Shown: positions 1 through 11,087 of the stretch, one piece after another
How the letters are laid out: the number at the start of each line of letters is the position of its first letter
Numbering within the stretch: position 1 is the stretch's first letter
DNA from: Hydractinia symbiolongicarpus
Lineage: Eukaryota; Cnidaria; Hydrozoa; Anthoathecata; Hydractiniidae
DNA: 60,000 bases
Direction: 5' to 3'
Assembly: GCF_029227915.1 (NCBI RefSeq)
Contig: NC_079876.1
Coordinates: 15,626,001-15,686,000, forward strand
Program-made: the position numbers and the translations under genes
The notes under the pieces: model-generated
Seen by the model: the letters and a program-made list of their open reading frames with translations, nothing else
The model's database searches: none
Told to the model about the DNA's origin: nothing

Positions 1-2176
1 GCTTGAACGCGATAACGTTTTTGGTGAATGTGTTGGTACAGATGATTTGACAGTAACAAACAACATCAAACGGTGCCTCAATGAATAAAACAACAACACA
101 AAAGATATGAACAAATGAAATCACAACCAATCGAAATGTTAGCAATTCGTCAACAGTCCAAGGAATACCAAAGTTGAAGACAAAAATAATTTACAAGCTA
201 ACTCCTGACAGTGAATGGACAAGGGGATTATCCACAGCAGAGCAGGAAAAGTGAGCAAAAAAGGAAAAGAAGGCAGACAGTATGGTAGCTGTTTAAATGT
301 CCAAAATGAAGACACAGGTGAAATAAATTGGTTAGGTTTTAAAAGATATGTGAGTGACTGGCAACCTGTTGTTGAGCAAACGAAACTGAAGAAATACTAT
401 TATCGACTCAAGCAACTGTTACAGATGAGGTGCTAAATGCAAAGTATAAAGAATTAGTCAATTGGGAAGACAACAAAGTTTTCTCCAACATAGAAGAGAA
501 GGGTCAATATACAATATCCACAAGATAGGTGGTCACAACAAAGAATAAAGAGGGCTACAAAACAGTTAAAACTCGTTTGGTCAAAGAGGTTTCGAAGAAG
601 AGGAGGACAAAAATCTGACTAAGGACTCCCCAGCTTTTTCAAAAGAAAGTCTTTGCTTTGTAATTATGATGTTAGCAACCTATGAATGGAAATGTCACAC
701 CTTAGATGTCAAGACGGCATTTCTTCAAGGCAACCAGATGGTTATCATAAAGCCCCCAAAGGAAGCAAATACAACAGGTGTGTTATTGAAGATATTATTT
801 CGGTTTGTCTGTTCAGTATTCATATTACTGTGGAAAGTTTATCATTTCTTGAAGATGATAGTTTAGTAGGAGACGTTTCAGGAGATCCTTTTCCCATCAT
901 CGGGCAAAGTAAAATGATGTTGCGCATGTATTTATATAATTGCAGAGGATCGAAATTCATAAAAATTAACCAATCAGAAATGAGCTGATAATTACAGTTA
1001 ATTACGGTAATTAACATTTTTGGACCCAGATGTAGGTATCTACTTCTTCTGTAGGGCTGGTAACCAAATCTTAGGAAGTTGATAGGAGATGCTGTTTATG
1101 TGTTTGTTACGTTCTACACTGTTGATGGTTTTTTTAATTTTCCTGGCCGTTGTTCTGGATTTTCTGTCAATGACAACAGGTGTGTGTTTGGAAATTAAAT
1201 AAAGTTGTATTTGGCCTTGCTGATGCTTCAAAGATTGGTATCTACGTGTGAAGGAAGAGCTAATCGGCTTGGGGTTGAGAATGTCTTTATATGATGAAGC
1301 ATTATTTTATTGGATTAAAGATGACTGCTGCTAAGGATTGATTGTAATACATGTTGATGATTTTCTATGAGGAGGATCCCATGATTTTCAAGTGAAGGTC
1401 ATTTCGCCTCAGAGAAACTCTTCTCATTGGATCTGAAGATTACTCCAATTTTAAATATGTTGGTGTCAATATAAAACAATATAATGGTTCTATTAACTAT
1501 GACCAAGAGAACTATGTGGCAGGTATGGAATGGGTCAAGATGGAAAACACAACAGACAGACATCGACAACTACCACATGAGGAACAATCAAACTTCCGAT
1601 GCCTATGTGGGCAACTAAACTGGATGTCATCGCAATCACGGCCTGGCATTTCATTTGATGTGTGCCAGCTGCAGTATTTGTGCAGTAGTTGATGATGCCA
1701 TGAGAGCCAATAAAGTGGTAAAAAAGTTGAAATTAGATCCCAACATTTCCTTGAAATTTGGGAAGCTTAAGCTTCCATTACAACTGATCTTATATTCTGA
1801 TGCTTCATTTGGGAACTTTCAAAGTGGGATTTTTATTTTCCGGAAAGGTGTTGATAATCTTTTGGCACCTATCACATGGCAGTCTAAAAAGATTAAGAGA
1901 GTTGTGCGTAGCACTCTTGCTGCTGACACACGCTTGTTAATGATATTGATACATGCATATGGATAAAGAATGTGATAAATGAATGTGTTGAATACTAATC
2001 TAGAACGCATGTCATGTCATACAGATAACAAATCATTGTTCGAAGCTGCCCATTCAACAGTCTTTAAACTTTTGACCCATTGGTCAGAGTATATTCTTAC
2101 AAAAAAAAAATTCTTGAAGAAAATATTTTCTGGCTCAAGACACAACAAGGAACTTAATATTCAAAGAAAAGTTTAG
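1..2176 (+). pseudogene. Decayed Ty1/copia LTR-retrotransposon pol region (RT and RNase H)
   Basis: Translated pieces on the plus strand, in shifting frames, follow the order of a copia pol polyprotein. The RT N-terminal part is at about 424-600 (NAKYKELVNWEDNKVFSNI, YKTVKTRLV). The RT block LDVKTAFLQG is at about 691-732. KLNKVVFGLADASKI is at about 1185-1235. A VDD catalytic motif in VIHVDDFL lies at about 1341-1365, followed by an in-frame stop where a Trp is usual. LNWMSSQSRPGISFDVCQLQ is at about 1615-1675, and an RNase H core with SDASFGN and KRVVRSTLAADT is at 1800-1935. HTDNKSLFEA near 2017 is the end of RNase H. Many stops and frame changes show it is dead. No LTRs were recognised, and the left part lies outside the window. 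Confidence 0.85.
783..1172. mobile_element. 390-bp insertion inside the copia RT with 12-bp target-site duplication
   Basis: The copia reading frame PPKEANTTG... breaks at about 780 and resumes at about 1183 (C-V-W-K-L-N-K). The 12 bases ACAACAGGTGTG occur at both junctions, 771-782 and 1173-1184, which is the signature of a target-site duplication. The insert has no recognisable coding domain, terminal inverted repeat or poly(A) tail. A duplication of 12 bp fits target-primed retrotransposition (SINE or truncated LINE) better than a cut-and-paste transposon. The source family is not identified. Confidence 0.7.
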
Positions 2177-3727
2177 CTCTGAAAGTTAAAATGGCTAAAC
2201 AATCGTGATACACCTAAATCCATTTTTGTACCAGATACTCTAAACAACACAATTTTATACCAGATACTCTAAACAAAAAAACTCCAATCAGTTTCTTACT
2301 TCGATTACTAAACTTCACTTCATCCCAAAGAGAACCAATTGAAAATGTATACAATTGTCTGATACATTTCCAATCAGTTCTCTTTGTGACGTTATCATCG
2401 TTCGTTTTTCTTCTTTTGGAAAAATATTTCTGACAGCAATATTAACTTTATATACTCGGTTGACAACACAGTTTTGCTTTTTACATTTTAGATTTGAAAT
2501 ATTCATATTCGAATGCAATAGTTTTTTATAAAGGGAAGCAACCTCGGTCCCAGAATACAAAAATGGCAAAATATAGAAGAACAAATAAGCTTTAAGCTAA
2601 CCTCATGATAAGTAAATATTGGCATGCCTTCTTTGAGATAACTTTTTTCAGGATTAATTTGGAGAAGAGACAACTCAAGAAATATAAGAAAATGATCCAT
2701 GATTTTTGTGCCATGCCCTCACCATGCGCGCACACACACACAAGGCATAATAATATATAGATGAATTATTGAATTACAGTTGCATTTTTGCATTGTTTAC
2801 ATTTTTGTAGTGTGTGTATCAGACAGGAAAGTCAGTAAAAACAACTGTTAATGTTACAAAGAATTTAATACCTTGTGAGATGCTCTTCTTTTGACAATTC
2901 TTAAAGACTTTAAATTATTACCAAATCGCACTTGAAAATTATGCACAGGTTTTGTTGCATTAGTTTGAACAAGTATACCAGTCACCAAGAGTTAGAAGAA
3001 TATAAGTTTGGTGACAACACTGTGGTGGTACCATTCATTTTCGGATTAAAGTCTGATTTCATCAAAGATGAACATGCTAAATAAAGATAACAAATGTTGA
3101 AAACAAAAACAACTAAACAAGCTAATTTAATAGAATTGAAATGTATGCAATGCCTATAAAGTACTTGTCATCTAATAAAATATAGTACGAAAAATCTGTT
3201 AGTATTTCGCTAAATTTTTACTGGAACCATTAGCAATGATTTATATATAGACTCTACAGATCTAAAATAATTTTAAAAATTCAGTCTAAAACAAACACCT
3301 AGTTTGTCTATGTACTTATTCAGGTTAGCCATTATGTACATAGGGATGACGTACTCAAGCCGAGTTTATAGCTGTGTGCGAATTAAAATATTTTAATCTC
3401 TAGATTTGGTAAAACCTGGCACCATAGAAGAATACAGAAATTAAAGATATTATAACACATAAAGGAGATGAAAATTTTGAACATTGCAGCAAAGCACAAT
3501 GAAATACTCAACCTGTTAAGTTTTAGGGTTAAATCATAGAGGTTTTGTTCCTCCAAAGTTACTCCCAAGAAGACAGTTAAACTTCCTTTTGACAGAAGAC
3601 ACAAACACAGTGAAGAAAAAAAAGAAAAACACACACACACACACACAACAAAAGATTTCACAATACCAACCTTGACACCAAACGGTTTTGCCCCAACGCC
3701 TCAACCAAGGGGTGTCAGGATTCCAGG
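2177..3727. other. No gene recognised; AT-rich interval with (CA)n runs
   Basis: Only short unsupported reading frames are present. A 19-bp direct repeat (TACCAGATACTCTAAACAA) occurs at about 2229 and 2257 just after the copia remnant. CA repeats occur near 2731-2744 and 3630-3648. Confidence 0.5.
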
Positions 3728-5743
3728 CAGTCTTGGTCATAAATGGTGTGCGATCGCACGCGCACGCTTCCGCACACGCCATGTGAAATTCGGGCGTGCT
3801 CTTTATCACACGCCTCGTTCTACTTCATACACACGCCAAGCAGAACTGAGCTATTTTAGAGTAATCCCTTACCCAAACTTTACCCAATACATAATTGTTC
3901 TTCCGCGTTAAAATGTATCTCTAAAATGTATTTCTATTAAATACCCACCTTTATTAAAATTGCTGACGTGAGATACATTTCAAATGTTTTGCGTTCGCAT
4001 TGCGTCGATAATATTTTTTTTGTTTTTCAGCTGGCAAAAAAGTTCTTCATTACCCTTGTATTGATCTCCTTAAGACGATGACAAATGGAAATGCTATTTA
4101 CGAACCGAAGGTCAGGGCATTATTAAGTTAAATATCGCAGATGTCGCCGGTGACATGCTTCAAAAATGCTTGTCACAGACACAGTTTAATGCAAAGCAGA
4201 ACTGTACAGGAAACTCAATTGAAAGTCTTCGCAGAACATTTCTTCTCACAAAACCGAGGGCAGGGCTTAATTATTGCCTGCTCTGTCATGCGGGAGAGAG
4301 AACTTCTGGACTTCTTTTTAATACGATATACATTCTTGTTGATCATTATTACGAATCGAAAGGCACCGCAATTTTTTTCTTTTTTTTTTCGTGAGTTGAA
4401 TTAACAAATTTATTTGATCCATCAGTTTCGAATGAAATAAACCACCCATCGATCAAAGATCAAACAACCGTTTTTTTGTCTTTCAAGAGTGGAAAGCGCT
4501 GCGATTCACCATCAATAATTTTTACAAAAATGTATAAGGCATCGACAGTTTGGGAAAAAATGATGGTGTACAAGAAACAGGAATTTCCCAACATTCTACT
4601 CGTCGTCGAACTGGTGCTTTGTCTTTCCAGCTCAAATTCATCCGTGGAGCGTGTGTTTAGTACACTAACGATTTTATTGTCGGATCGTCGACTCTGAATG
4701 AAACACAACACGATGGAGGAGTCATTGTTAATTGCTGGGAATAACTCCCTGTGGAGTGATGGAGAGAAAGAAGAAATTTTGAACAGCGCAGTCGATTCAT
4801 ACATGCAGAAGAGGAGGTTTGTCAGCATGGAGACACCTGTTCTAGTAACAGGTATGGATCACGATACACGCAAGAGCGACAATGAAGAGAGTAACGAGAG
4901 TAGTGATAGTTATGAAACAGACAGCAATGTATAAAAAATCTTTTAGTTCGTTAAAAATATATACCAAAACTTATTTATAGAGACAACAGTACGTGGGTTT
5001 CATTCTTAAAATTGTTTAAATAACACTTGCATCCATTAAATCCATGATAAAATGTCTATTCCGCCTGTAAGTGCATATTTGCAGACTTGCTTCATCCGCG
5101 CTCTGTCGGCGTTCACCTCTGCATTAGTTAAGAACCGCATGGCTGGATTTCTTGGTAAGACCTGGTTACCAACGACGACGGGGCCAGGCAAAAGAGATTT
5201 ATGTCTACTTAGTTCTTTTAACTAAGTCAGGAGTCAGTAAATTAGCTAGGATTGGCAGGTTGGCTATGAATAGACTTGCTTATGGATTAAAAGGACCAGG
5301 ATTATTCAATAATTCTTAGATCTAAACGTAATCTATTAACAGAGGTACGTGGTTATTCCTGTACCTCACATAATTTAGGTACACGATAGGGCGTAGGAAC
5401 GCGATCGCGTACCTCAAAATGAGAAGCCTGCATTTACTACTTGGTTGTTTGGGGTCTGGATCAAAGTTGGTTATTCATTTTTCACATGCTTCATTCAATA
5501 TGGCAACTTGTTGTGAACATGGTTTGTAAACATTTTGTTGCTGAAATAAATAAGTCAACAAACGAAAAAGAAGCAAATAAAAAGTAAAAAACAATGCTTC
5601 AAAAACTCTGAGCTGCCGCTCTCCTGAATGTAATAATTGCACGCCAAAATCATAAGGTAGGCGTGCGATACTGATCGCACGCCTGTATTAGTGTAGCTGT
5701 ACGTACCACCGCACGCGGGTGCAAATATTCATGACCAAGACTG
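3728..5743 (+). mobile_element. hAT-like DNA transposon, degenerate, with terminal inverted repeats
   Basis: The left end reads CAGTCTTGGTCATAAAT from 3728. The right end, read on the minus strand from 5743, is CAGTCTTGGTCATGAAT, a near-perfect inverted pair. The element is flanked by CCAGG on both sides (3723-3727 and 5744-5748), so the target duplication would be about 5 bp, shorter than the 8 bp usual for hAT. The subterminal regions on both sides are rich in GCACGC/GCGTGC motifs, possible transposase-binding sites. The interior carries a hAT C-terminal dimerisation domain (separate entry). The assignment to hAT rests on that domain. Confidence 0.7.
4476..4934 (+). pseudogene. hAT transposase C-terminal (dimerisation) domain, nonsense-mutated
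   Basis: The frame reads FPNILLVVELVLCL, then SSNSSVERVFSTLTILLSDRRL, then a TGA at 4695-4697, then continues in the same frame with MKHNTMEESLLIAGNN and an acidic Ser/Glu-rich tail ending at 4934. The P...L....L....SS...ERVFS.......RR.L..... pattern is the conserved hAT C-terminal domain. The stop falls where Ser is common in the family (TCA to TGA would explain it). The N-terminal BED finger and the catalytic core were not found upstream in the element. Confidence 0.75.
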
Positions 5744-6236
5744 CCAGGTGGGGCACCTCTAATTCGAGGTCCACTAAGTGGTCATCAGGAGGCCCTGGAA
5801 TCCTCCTCTGTCATCAAATGTTCTTTAATCTGTGCAATATATTGGCATGTTACAAAATAAACAACTTACTCTCTGAACATCCATATAATTCAACTTTCAT
5901 ACACACAACTACGCTTTGCTCAACTGGGTAGATGCGAACATGATGGGCTGTAAATGCATTTTGATAAAACCAGTGCCGTTTTGTGCATTTGTTGCCAGGA
6001 TATGCAAAGTTCTATAAAATATGCCATCTACAATTTTTTTCACGAAAACATGGTTGGAATATTAGGGCGAAACTGGAAAACAAGGCAGTCTATAAAAATG
6101 ATAAATTTGCATTGACACAAAGCACAATAAAGATAGGGTTAGTCAATCAGAGCATAAAAAGTTTTAACCAGCCCTAAACCTAAGGAAAAAAGTTATTCTT
6201 TACTTGTTTACGTTCTTAATGTGTTGCAGGTTATAG

Positions 6237-8700
6237 TCATCATCATCATCATTCTCGGCTTAACGTCCGTTTTCCATGCTAGCATGGGTTGGACGGGGTA
6301 TATTAATGACCCTCTTCCAATCTGATCTAGACTGTGTTAGATCTAAACTCAACTTCCTCTCTACCAAGTCTGTCCTTATAACCTCCTGCCAAGTCTTTCT
6401 CGGTCTGCCTCTGGGCTTTGCCCCAGGAACTATCAAGTCTCTACACTTTCTTACCCAATTATCCTCCTCCATTCTTTCCAAGTGCCCCAGCCAATTCAAT
6501 CTTCTTATCTGGATAACATCTTTAATTCTACAGAGACTTAGCCTGCTTCTTAGCTCATCTGAACTCTTTCTGTCTCTCAGACTGGCATTACACATCCACC
6601 TAACCATTCTCATATCATTCCTTTCTACACGGTCAAGATCTTCCTGCTTCACTGCCCATGTCTCACTACCGTACAACATAACACTTCTTACACAGGCCTC
6701 ATACAACCTACCTTTTACCTCAATTGACAGGACTCTGCTAGTCAATAAAGGAAGTAACTCTCTAAACTTTTTCCAAGCAGAACCTATCCTGCAAGTAACA
6801 CTTCTTCCAACACCCCCTTCACTGCCCAACATATCACCTAAGTAACAGAAGTTCTTAACTATCTCTAACGAGCCACTGTTGTACATCATTAAAGCTGGAA
6901 ATACTTCATTCTCTATAATCTCACCTTTGCAACGCTTGCATACAAACTGTATGCCAGCTCTTAACCTTCCACTAATACTACTGCACTTCTTATATACCCA
7001 ATGCTTGCAAGTCTGACAAAAAATTGAGTTACTACCAACCCCTTTCCTGCAAACTCCACAAGGCCACTTTCCAACTACAGGGTCACACTTGGCTGCAATG
7101 CTACTTATCATGACTTTAGACTTTGCTGTGTTTACCTTCAGTCCTTTCTCTTCTAGTCCTTTCTTCCACTTCTCAAACTTTTCAACTAATTCTTCCATCG
7201 ACTCTGCTATGAGAACCAAATCATCTGCATACAAAAACTCCCATGGGCAACCTGTTCTGAACTCCATCGACAGCGCTTCTAAGACTAGAATAAACAACAA
7301 AGGACTAAGTACAGAACCCTGATGTACACCAACATTTACACTAAATTCATCACTAAGTGAATCGTTAATCCTGACACGACTTTTAGCATTGCTGTACATA
7401 GACTGAACCATCGTAACTAGCCACTCATCCACACCTAATTTTCTCATAGCCCACCAAATAACTTTAAGTGGCACTCTATCAAAAGCTTTCTCTAAATCTA
7501 CAAAGGCAAAATAGAGATTCTTTCTCTTTCCTAAATACTTTTCCTGAAACTGTCTGAGTAAAAATATTGCATCTGTAGTGCCACGCCCTGGAACAAAACC
7601 AAATTGCATCTTATCTATATCAATTCTTTCTCTAAGTAACTTATCAATCACTCTTTCAATAACTTTCATTACTTGATCAACCAACTTCAAACCTCTATAG
7701 TTACCCCTTTCTAATGCATCACCCTTGCCCTTGAAACAATTCACTATTACACTCGACTGCCACTCACTCGGAATAGCACCATCCTTTATAATCTGGTTAG
7801 CAAGACTTGTAATAAGCTCAACTCCAATATATCCAGATGCTTTTACCATCTCTGCAACAATACCTGATACTCCTGCAGCCTTGCCAATCTTCATTTTCCT
7901 AATAGCCTCCACTACCCATTCTGTCTTGATCTGCATGGCTGGCCCTTCTACGACATCATCATCAGACAAATTATCCTCGTCCCAATCAAACTCAGTGTTA
8001 AGCAACCTCTGATAATGATTCTTCCAAGCTACCCTTTTCTCCTCCTCTGTGCTAGCCAAAACACCTTCATCATTACGTATACACTTCTCACCTACAATAT
8101 CTTGATTAGTCTTCTTCATTTGCTTTGCTATCTTGAATACCTCATTGCGCTGGTCTTCCCTTCTTAACACATCTGCAAATCTGTTTCTCTCTGCTTCTGA
8201 TTTTGCCTTATACACTGCTGTACGAGCCCGACGCTTAGCTTCTAAGTAAATACTTTTACTACCACCTGACTTCCACTCTTTCCAAAGTTTCCTCTTTTCC
8301 TTTATACACTGGTCAACCTCATTATTCCACCACCAGGTCTGTCTATGTCTAGCCGGTCCTTTCGTCCACCCACAGGTATCATCAGAAGCTTCTAGAAGAC
8401 AATTCTTCAAAGTAGTCCAAGTACTTTCAACATTGTCACTATCACATTGACTATTGTAGGCTAACTGCTGAACTTTTGCACTAAATTGTCTTGCTACAAT
8501 CTCTTCCTTCAGCTTCCAGACTTTTCGACGGGGCCTGTACTTTCCCTTGGCTTCTCTGACACTCTTCAAGATAATATCACAAACCAGCAACCTATGCTGG
8601 GAAACACACTCTTCCCCCGATATAACTTTCACATCCTTCACCACTTTCTTGTCTGACTTTCTATAGTCTTTAACTTTAATGTCAATGTCAATTGTGTTTA
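6237..8700 (-). mobile_element. 5'-truncated RTE-like non-LTR retrotransposon (LINE)
   Basis: The long open frame encodes the end of an APE-type endonuclease followed by reverse transcriptase. The 3' end is a short CAT/ATG trinucleotide run at 6237-6255 instead of poly(A), typical of RTE-clade LINEs. The endonuclease part is cut close to its final SxH segment, so most of the 5' half is missing; the homology appears to stop around 8660-8700. The same 3' end (AGCATGGAAAACGGACGTTAA and the ATG run) recurs at 17.3-17.47 kb on the plus strand, which confirms an interspersed family. Confidence 0.9.
6260..8644 (-). CDS. LINE ORF2-type protein: endonuclease C-terminus + reverse transcriptase + zinc-finger insert
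   Basis: The frame is open for 794 codons and also extends upstream without a stop to about 8719, so the listed start (GTG) is arbitrary. Residues 1-30 contain GEECVSQHRLLVCD, the final SxH-type block of an APE endonuclease. RT motifs: GAIPSEWQSSVIVNCFKGKG, FVPGRGTTDAIFLLRQF, FAFVDLEKAFDRVP (about residue 381) and LYADDLVLIAES (catalytic ADD, about 471). A Cys/His-rich segment (C-x2-C ... C-x2-C-x-H ... C-x2-C, about residues 527-572) follows RT. Then come MLYGSETWAVKQ and LNWLGHLERMEEDNWVRKCR, the usual C-terminal region of RTE-like proteins. The ORF has no internal stop, so the insertion is young, but loss of the endonuclease means it cannot act alone. Confidence 0.9.
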   Translation of the reverse strand: MVKDVKVISGEECVSQHRLLVCDIILKSVREAKGKYRPRRKVWKLKEEIVARQFSAKVQQLAYNSQCDSDNVESTWTTLKNCLLEASDDTCGWTKGPARHRQTWWWNNEVDQCIKEKRKLWKEWKSGGSKSIYLEAKRRARTAVYKAKSEAERNRFADVLRREDQRNEVFKIAKQMKKTNQDIVGEKCIRNDEGVLASTEEEKRVAWKNHYQRLLNTEFDWDEDNLSDDDVVEGPAMQIKTEWVVEAIRKMKIGKAAGVSGIVAEMVKASGYIGVELITSLANQIIKDGAIPSEWQSSVIVNCFKGKGDALERGNYRGLKLVDQVMKVIERVIDKLLRERIDIDKMQFGFVPGRGTTDAIFLLRQFQEKYLGKRKNLYFAFVDLEKAFDRVPLKVIWWAMRKLGVDEWLVTMVQSMYSNAKSRVRINDSLSDEFSVNVGVHQGSVLSPLLFILVLEALSMEFRTGCPWEFLYADDLVLIAESMEELVEKFEKWKKGLEEKGLKVNTAKSKVMISSIAAKCDPVVGKWPCGVCRKGVGSNSIFCQTCKHWVYKKCSSISGRLRAGIQFVCKRCKGEIIENEVFPALMMYNSGSLEIVKNFCYLGDMLGSEGGVGRSVTCRIGSAWKKFRELLPLLTSRVLSIEVKGRLYEACVRSVMLYGSETWAVKQEDLDRVERNDMRMVRWMCNASLRDRKSSDELRSRLSLCRIKDVIQIRRLNWLGHLERMEEDNWVRKCRDLIVPGAKPRGRPRKTWQEVIRTDLVERKLSLDLTQSRSDWKRVINIPRPTHASMENGR

Positions 8701-8719
8701 AGGTGTGTCCGTAAAAAAC

Positions 8720-9577
8720 CTAATGATTTGAAATAATATCAAACATCTTTTTGGTAACAAGGGCCCATATTTATCTTCTTATCTTCTAAGTGCTTTGTGT
8801 TTGTGATTTTTTGCCTACACGTTTTTATACTTTTAGAGAATATTGCACGTTATTAATCCAAGTATAATTTTTTTCGCCACGTATAGATATTAAACAAACT
8901 GTTGGTGCGTGTGTGTATGTTTGGCCTCTTTCCTTCCATAAATATTTATTTGTATTTCTCAGCTCTAGCCACTACTTAGAACAAAGCGAAGAACAAGCAA
9001 CAAAAAATGCTTTTATTGTTTCATTATTACTAATTTTTTAAAAAAAGAATAATAAGAAACCAACCCACACAAGTAGCAGCTAGAATTCAGGGAGTGAGAG
9101 CTAGTATCAAAATTAAAAATCCAAGTTATTAGAGGAGATGTTGCATAAAGATAAAGAGGAGAATTTCATTAATAGTGATCAAGTAAATTTTTCTTGACAT
9201 TGTTGACATTAGATACTAGTGTTCGCAACCTCTTACTTTTTTACTTAAGTTTTTATAATTGTTTTGTTTTCAATTTTATTTGGTTAAAAAAATCATGAGA
9301 GAAAATAAAGTGATTCCATTAGTTTATTTAGGAATAGTTGCTAATCTAAAAAGTCACGTTATTATTGTTTTCCGTTTTAAGTTTTAAATGATTGTTGGGG
9401 TCTTTTTAATGAAATTGATAACTAATTATTTTGTGATAATAAACATACAGAGATTTAAAATGTTTTTTAAAGAATTTTTCACAGGTTTTTGTTTGAAACT
9501 TTCTTTTGCAGTTTTTTTAATGAAATTAGAATTAATGATCTGTAACAAAAATGTAAAGTTGAATATAGCATAGTTAC
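8720..9577. other. No gene recognised; AT-rich
   Basis: No open frame here shows a recognisable domain. On the minus strand a TTTTTGTTACAG acceptor-like site lies just below the discoidin exon (near 9541), but the following sequence does not read as the missing part of that domain. Confidence 0.4.
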
Positions 9578-9857
9578 TTTTGATAACTTATTAACATGTG
9601 GTAATCATTTGGATCTGTTATACCATACTTGATGTTCACATTTGCCACCCCTTGCGTATCACCTTGTATCACAAGACCAGTAATTGTCATAATTCTTCCC
9701 AAATCAATTTGTACGTAAGCATATCTACTGCACCACATGGATGGACTGTTTAATCGAGCATTAGAAATTTTCATACCAATGAAAGAAAAATTAGACAAAG
9801 TTAATCTGTTATCAGGTATGATACTATTTTCCATTCCGAGTGGTTGCATGCATGGAG
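9578..9857 (-). CDS. Exon encoding most of an F5/8 type C (discoidin) domain
   Basis: The minus-strand exon begins after a TATTTTTAG acceptor (AG at 9859-9858) and ends at a probable AAAA|GTAACT donor. It reads P-C-MQPLGMENSIIPDN, then NARLNSPSMWCSR, then YAYVQIDLGRIMTITGLVIQG. These are landmarks of an F5/8C domain: the first Cys, the W-x-C/A-x segment, and the VQIDLG..ITGL..QG strand. The C-terminal third, including the closing Cys, must lie in another exon that I could not find. The incoming phase is 1, as is common for extracellular domain exons. It may belong to the same minus-strand gene as the signal peptide and FN3 exons at 13.2-13.8 kb, but a 3-kb repeat-filled gap separates them. 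Such domains bind carbohydrate, lipid or protein ligands outside the cell. Confidence 0.7.
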
Positions 9858-10447
9858 CTAAAAATAGTTAAGATAACCAAAAAAAGTATAACTAAAAAAA
9901 ACTTATCCATATAATAATATGATTTTATAATAGCTATGCAGTATGTCTTCTTTTTCAAGATAAGCTGCGAGTTTCTTTATTTCATTTTGCAATCACATAA
10001 TTAAAATAATGTTCGAAATTTTTTTGGCAAAATATTCAAGTTTTTTTTGACAATTAAAACAAATGTTAAGAAGTCAATTTCAATTAAAAGGAAAAGATAT
10101 AAATTTTGTGTATGTCCAAGAAAAGAGAGAGGTTTTTAAAAAATAAAAGTTTCAGAAATAAATGTGGAAGGTGTGCAAAAAAGCTTATTTTATTGAAAGA
10201 AGTTTTAATTTAGAAGAGCTAAAATAAGGAATCAACAGTTGCTAATATGTTACTTTTTTCGCATACTCTCTTTGCAAATGTTCTGTTAGCTACCTAATTC
10301 TTTTTTCTGAATTTATGGTTCTTATAACTAGCTACCTATAGATTGTCTGATTGTGTTTAAATTATTTTTTGCCATGTCTAGCCTATTAGAGGATAATAAC
10401 AATAGAAACCCTGTACATGGCTGAAAACTATTAACTAATGCTTAGGT

Positions 10448-10920
10448 TTGTGTTGTGTCTCCCTGAGGGTCAATAGGTATAATTATGGGTCAAGTTTCAG
10501 GCATTTATCACAAACTGAACCTTCACAAGAAGGTCACATGTATCAATTATTTGATGTGTCTTTTTGTGACAACAGACATCACAGTGATGCTGTTAGGCAG
10601 GCATATTGTAATGCTGAAAATAATGAGCAATCCATTAAAAGACATGCAGGAAATGCTGAAAGACAAGCTGTTGCACGCTAAGCACAAAATGATGATTAGG
10701 CTGTAATAAACGTGCTCAAGATGTTAAAAGGTAAGCTCTTGCTTAACAAAAGCAAAATCTTGAGTGGTTGCAAATAGAAGACAATCAAATGCATGACATG
10801 TTGCTGTTGCTAACAAAAATGCACCATATAATATTGAGGAGCTATGGAATGAAAATATACCACTGTCAGGCTTTGAAATAATGCAATCAAAAATTTATTC
10901 CTTTTCCCAGAGCAACTAAG
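10448..10920 (+). pseudogene. Degenerate coding-like remnant, possibly transposon-derived
   Basis: The frame around 10590-10680 reads VRQAYCNAENNEQSIKRH and then AERQAVAR, with a loosely repeated A-E-x2-x-R/K pattern, and then breaks with stops. Weak coding-like pieces follow (IEELWNENIPLSGFEI near 10845). Arg/Glu-rich repeats of this kind occur at the N-terminus of some Helitron proteins, but no Rep or helicase motif is visible, so the assignment is only a suggestion. Confidence 0.25.
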
Positions 10921-11087
10921 GCAAGGTGTAATCAATATGCTAATCACAAACTAAAAGTCAAGTTAAATTTTAAAAACCAGGCAAATTTTTATGTTGGTAT
11001 ATATATTTTTATCTTTCTAACATCAATTTACTTTTCTTAAGTTAAAGTGCAAATCTCCATAATTTTTCTGGCATATTGGAAAAAGTG

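Noticed and set aside
3718-5803. GGATTCCAGG at the left of the hAT element and its complement at 5794-5803
   Set aside because: It lies 50 bp outside the right terminus and does not pair with the element ends; likely host sequence or chance.
6276-8012. Plus-strand open frames opposite the LINE
   Set aside because: They are shadows of the minus-strand reverse-transcriptase ORF.
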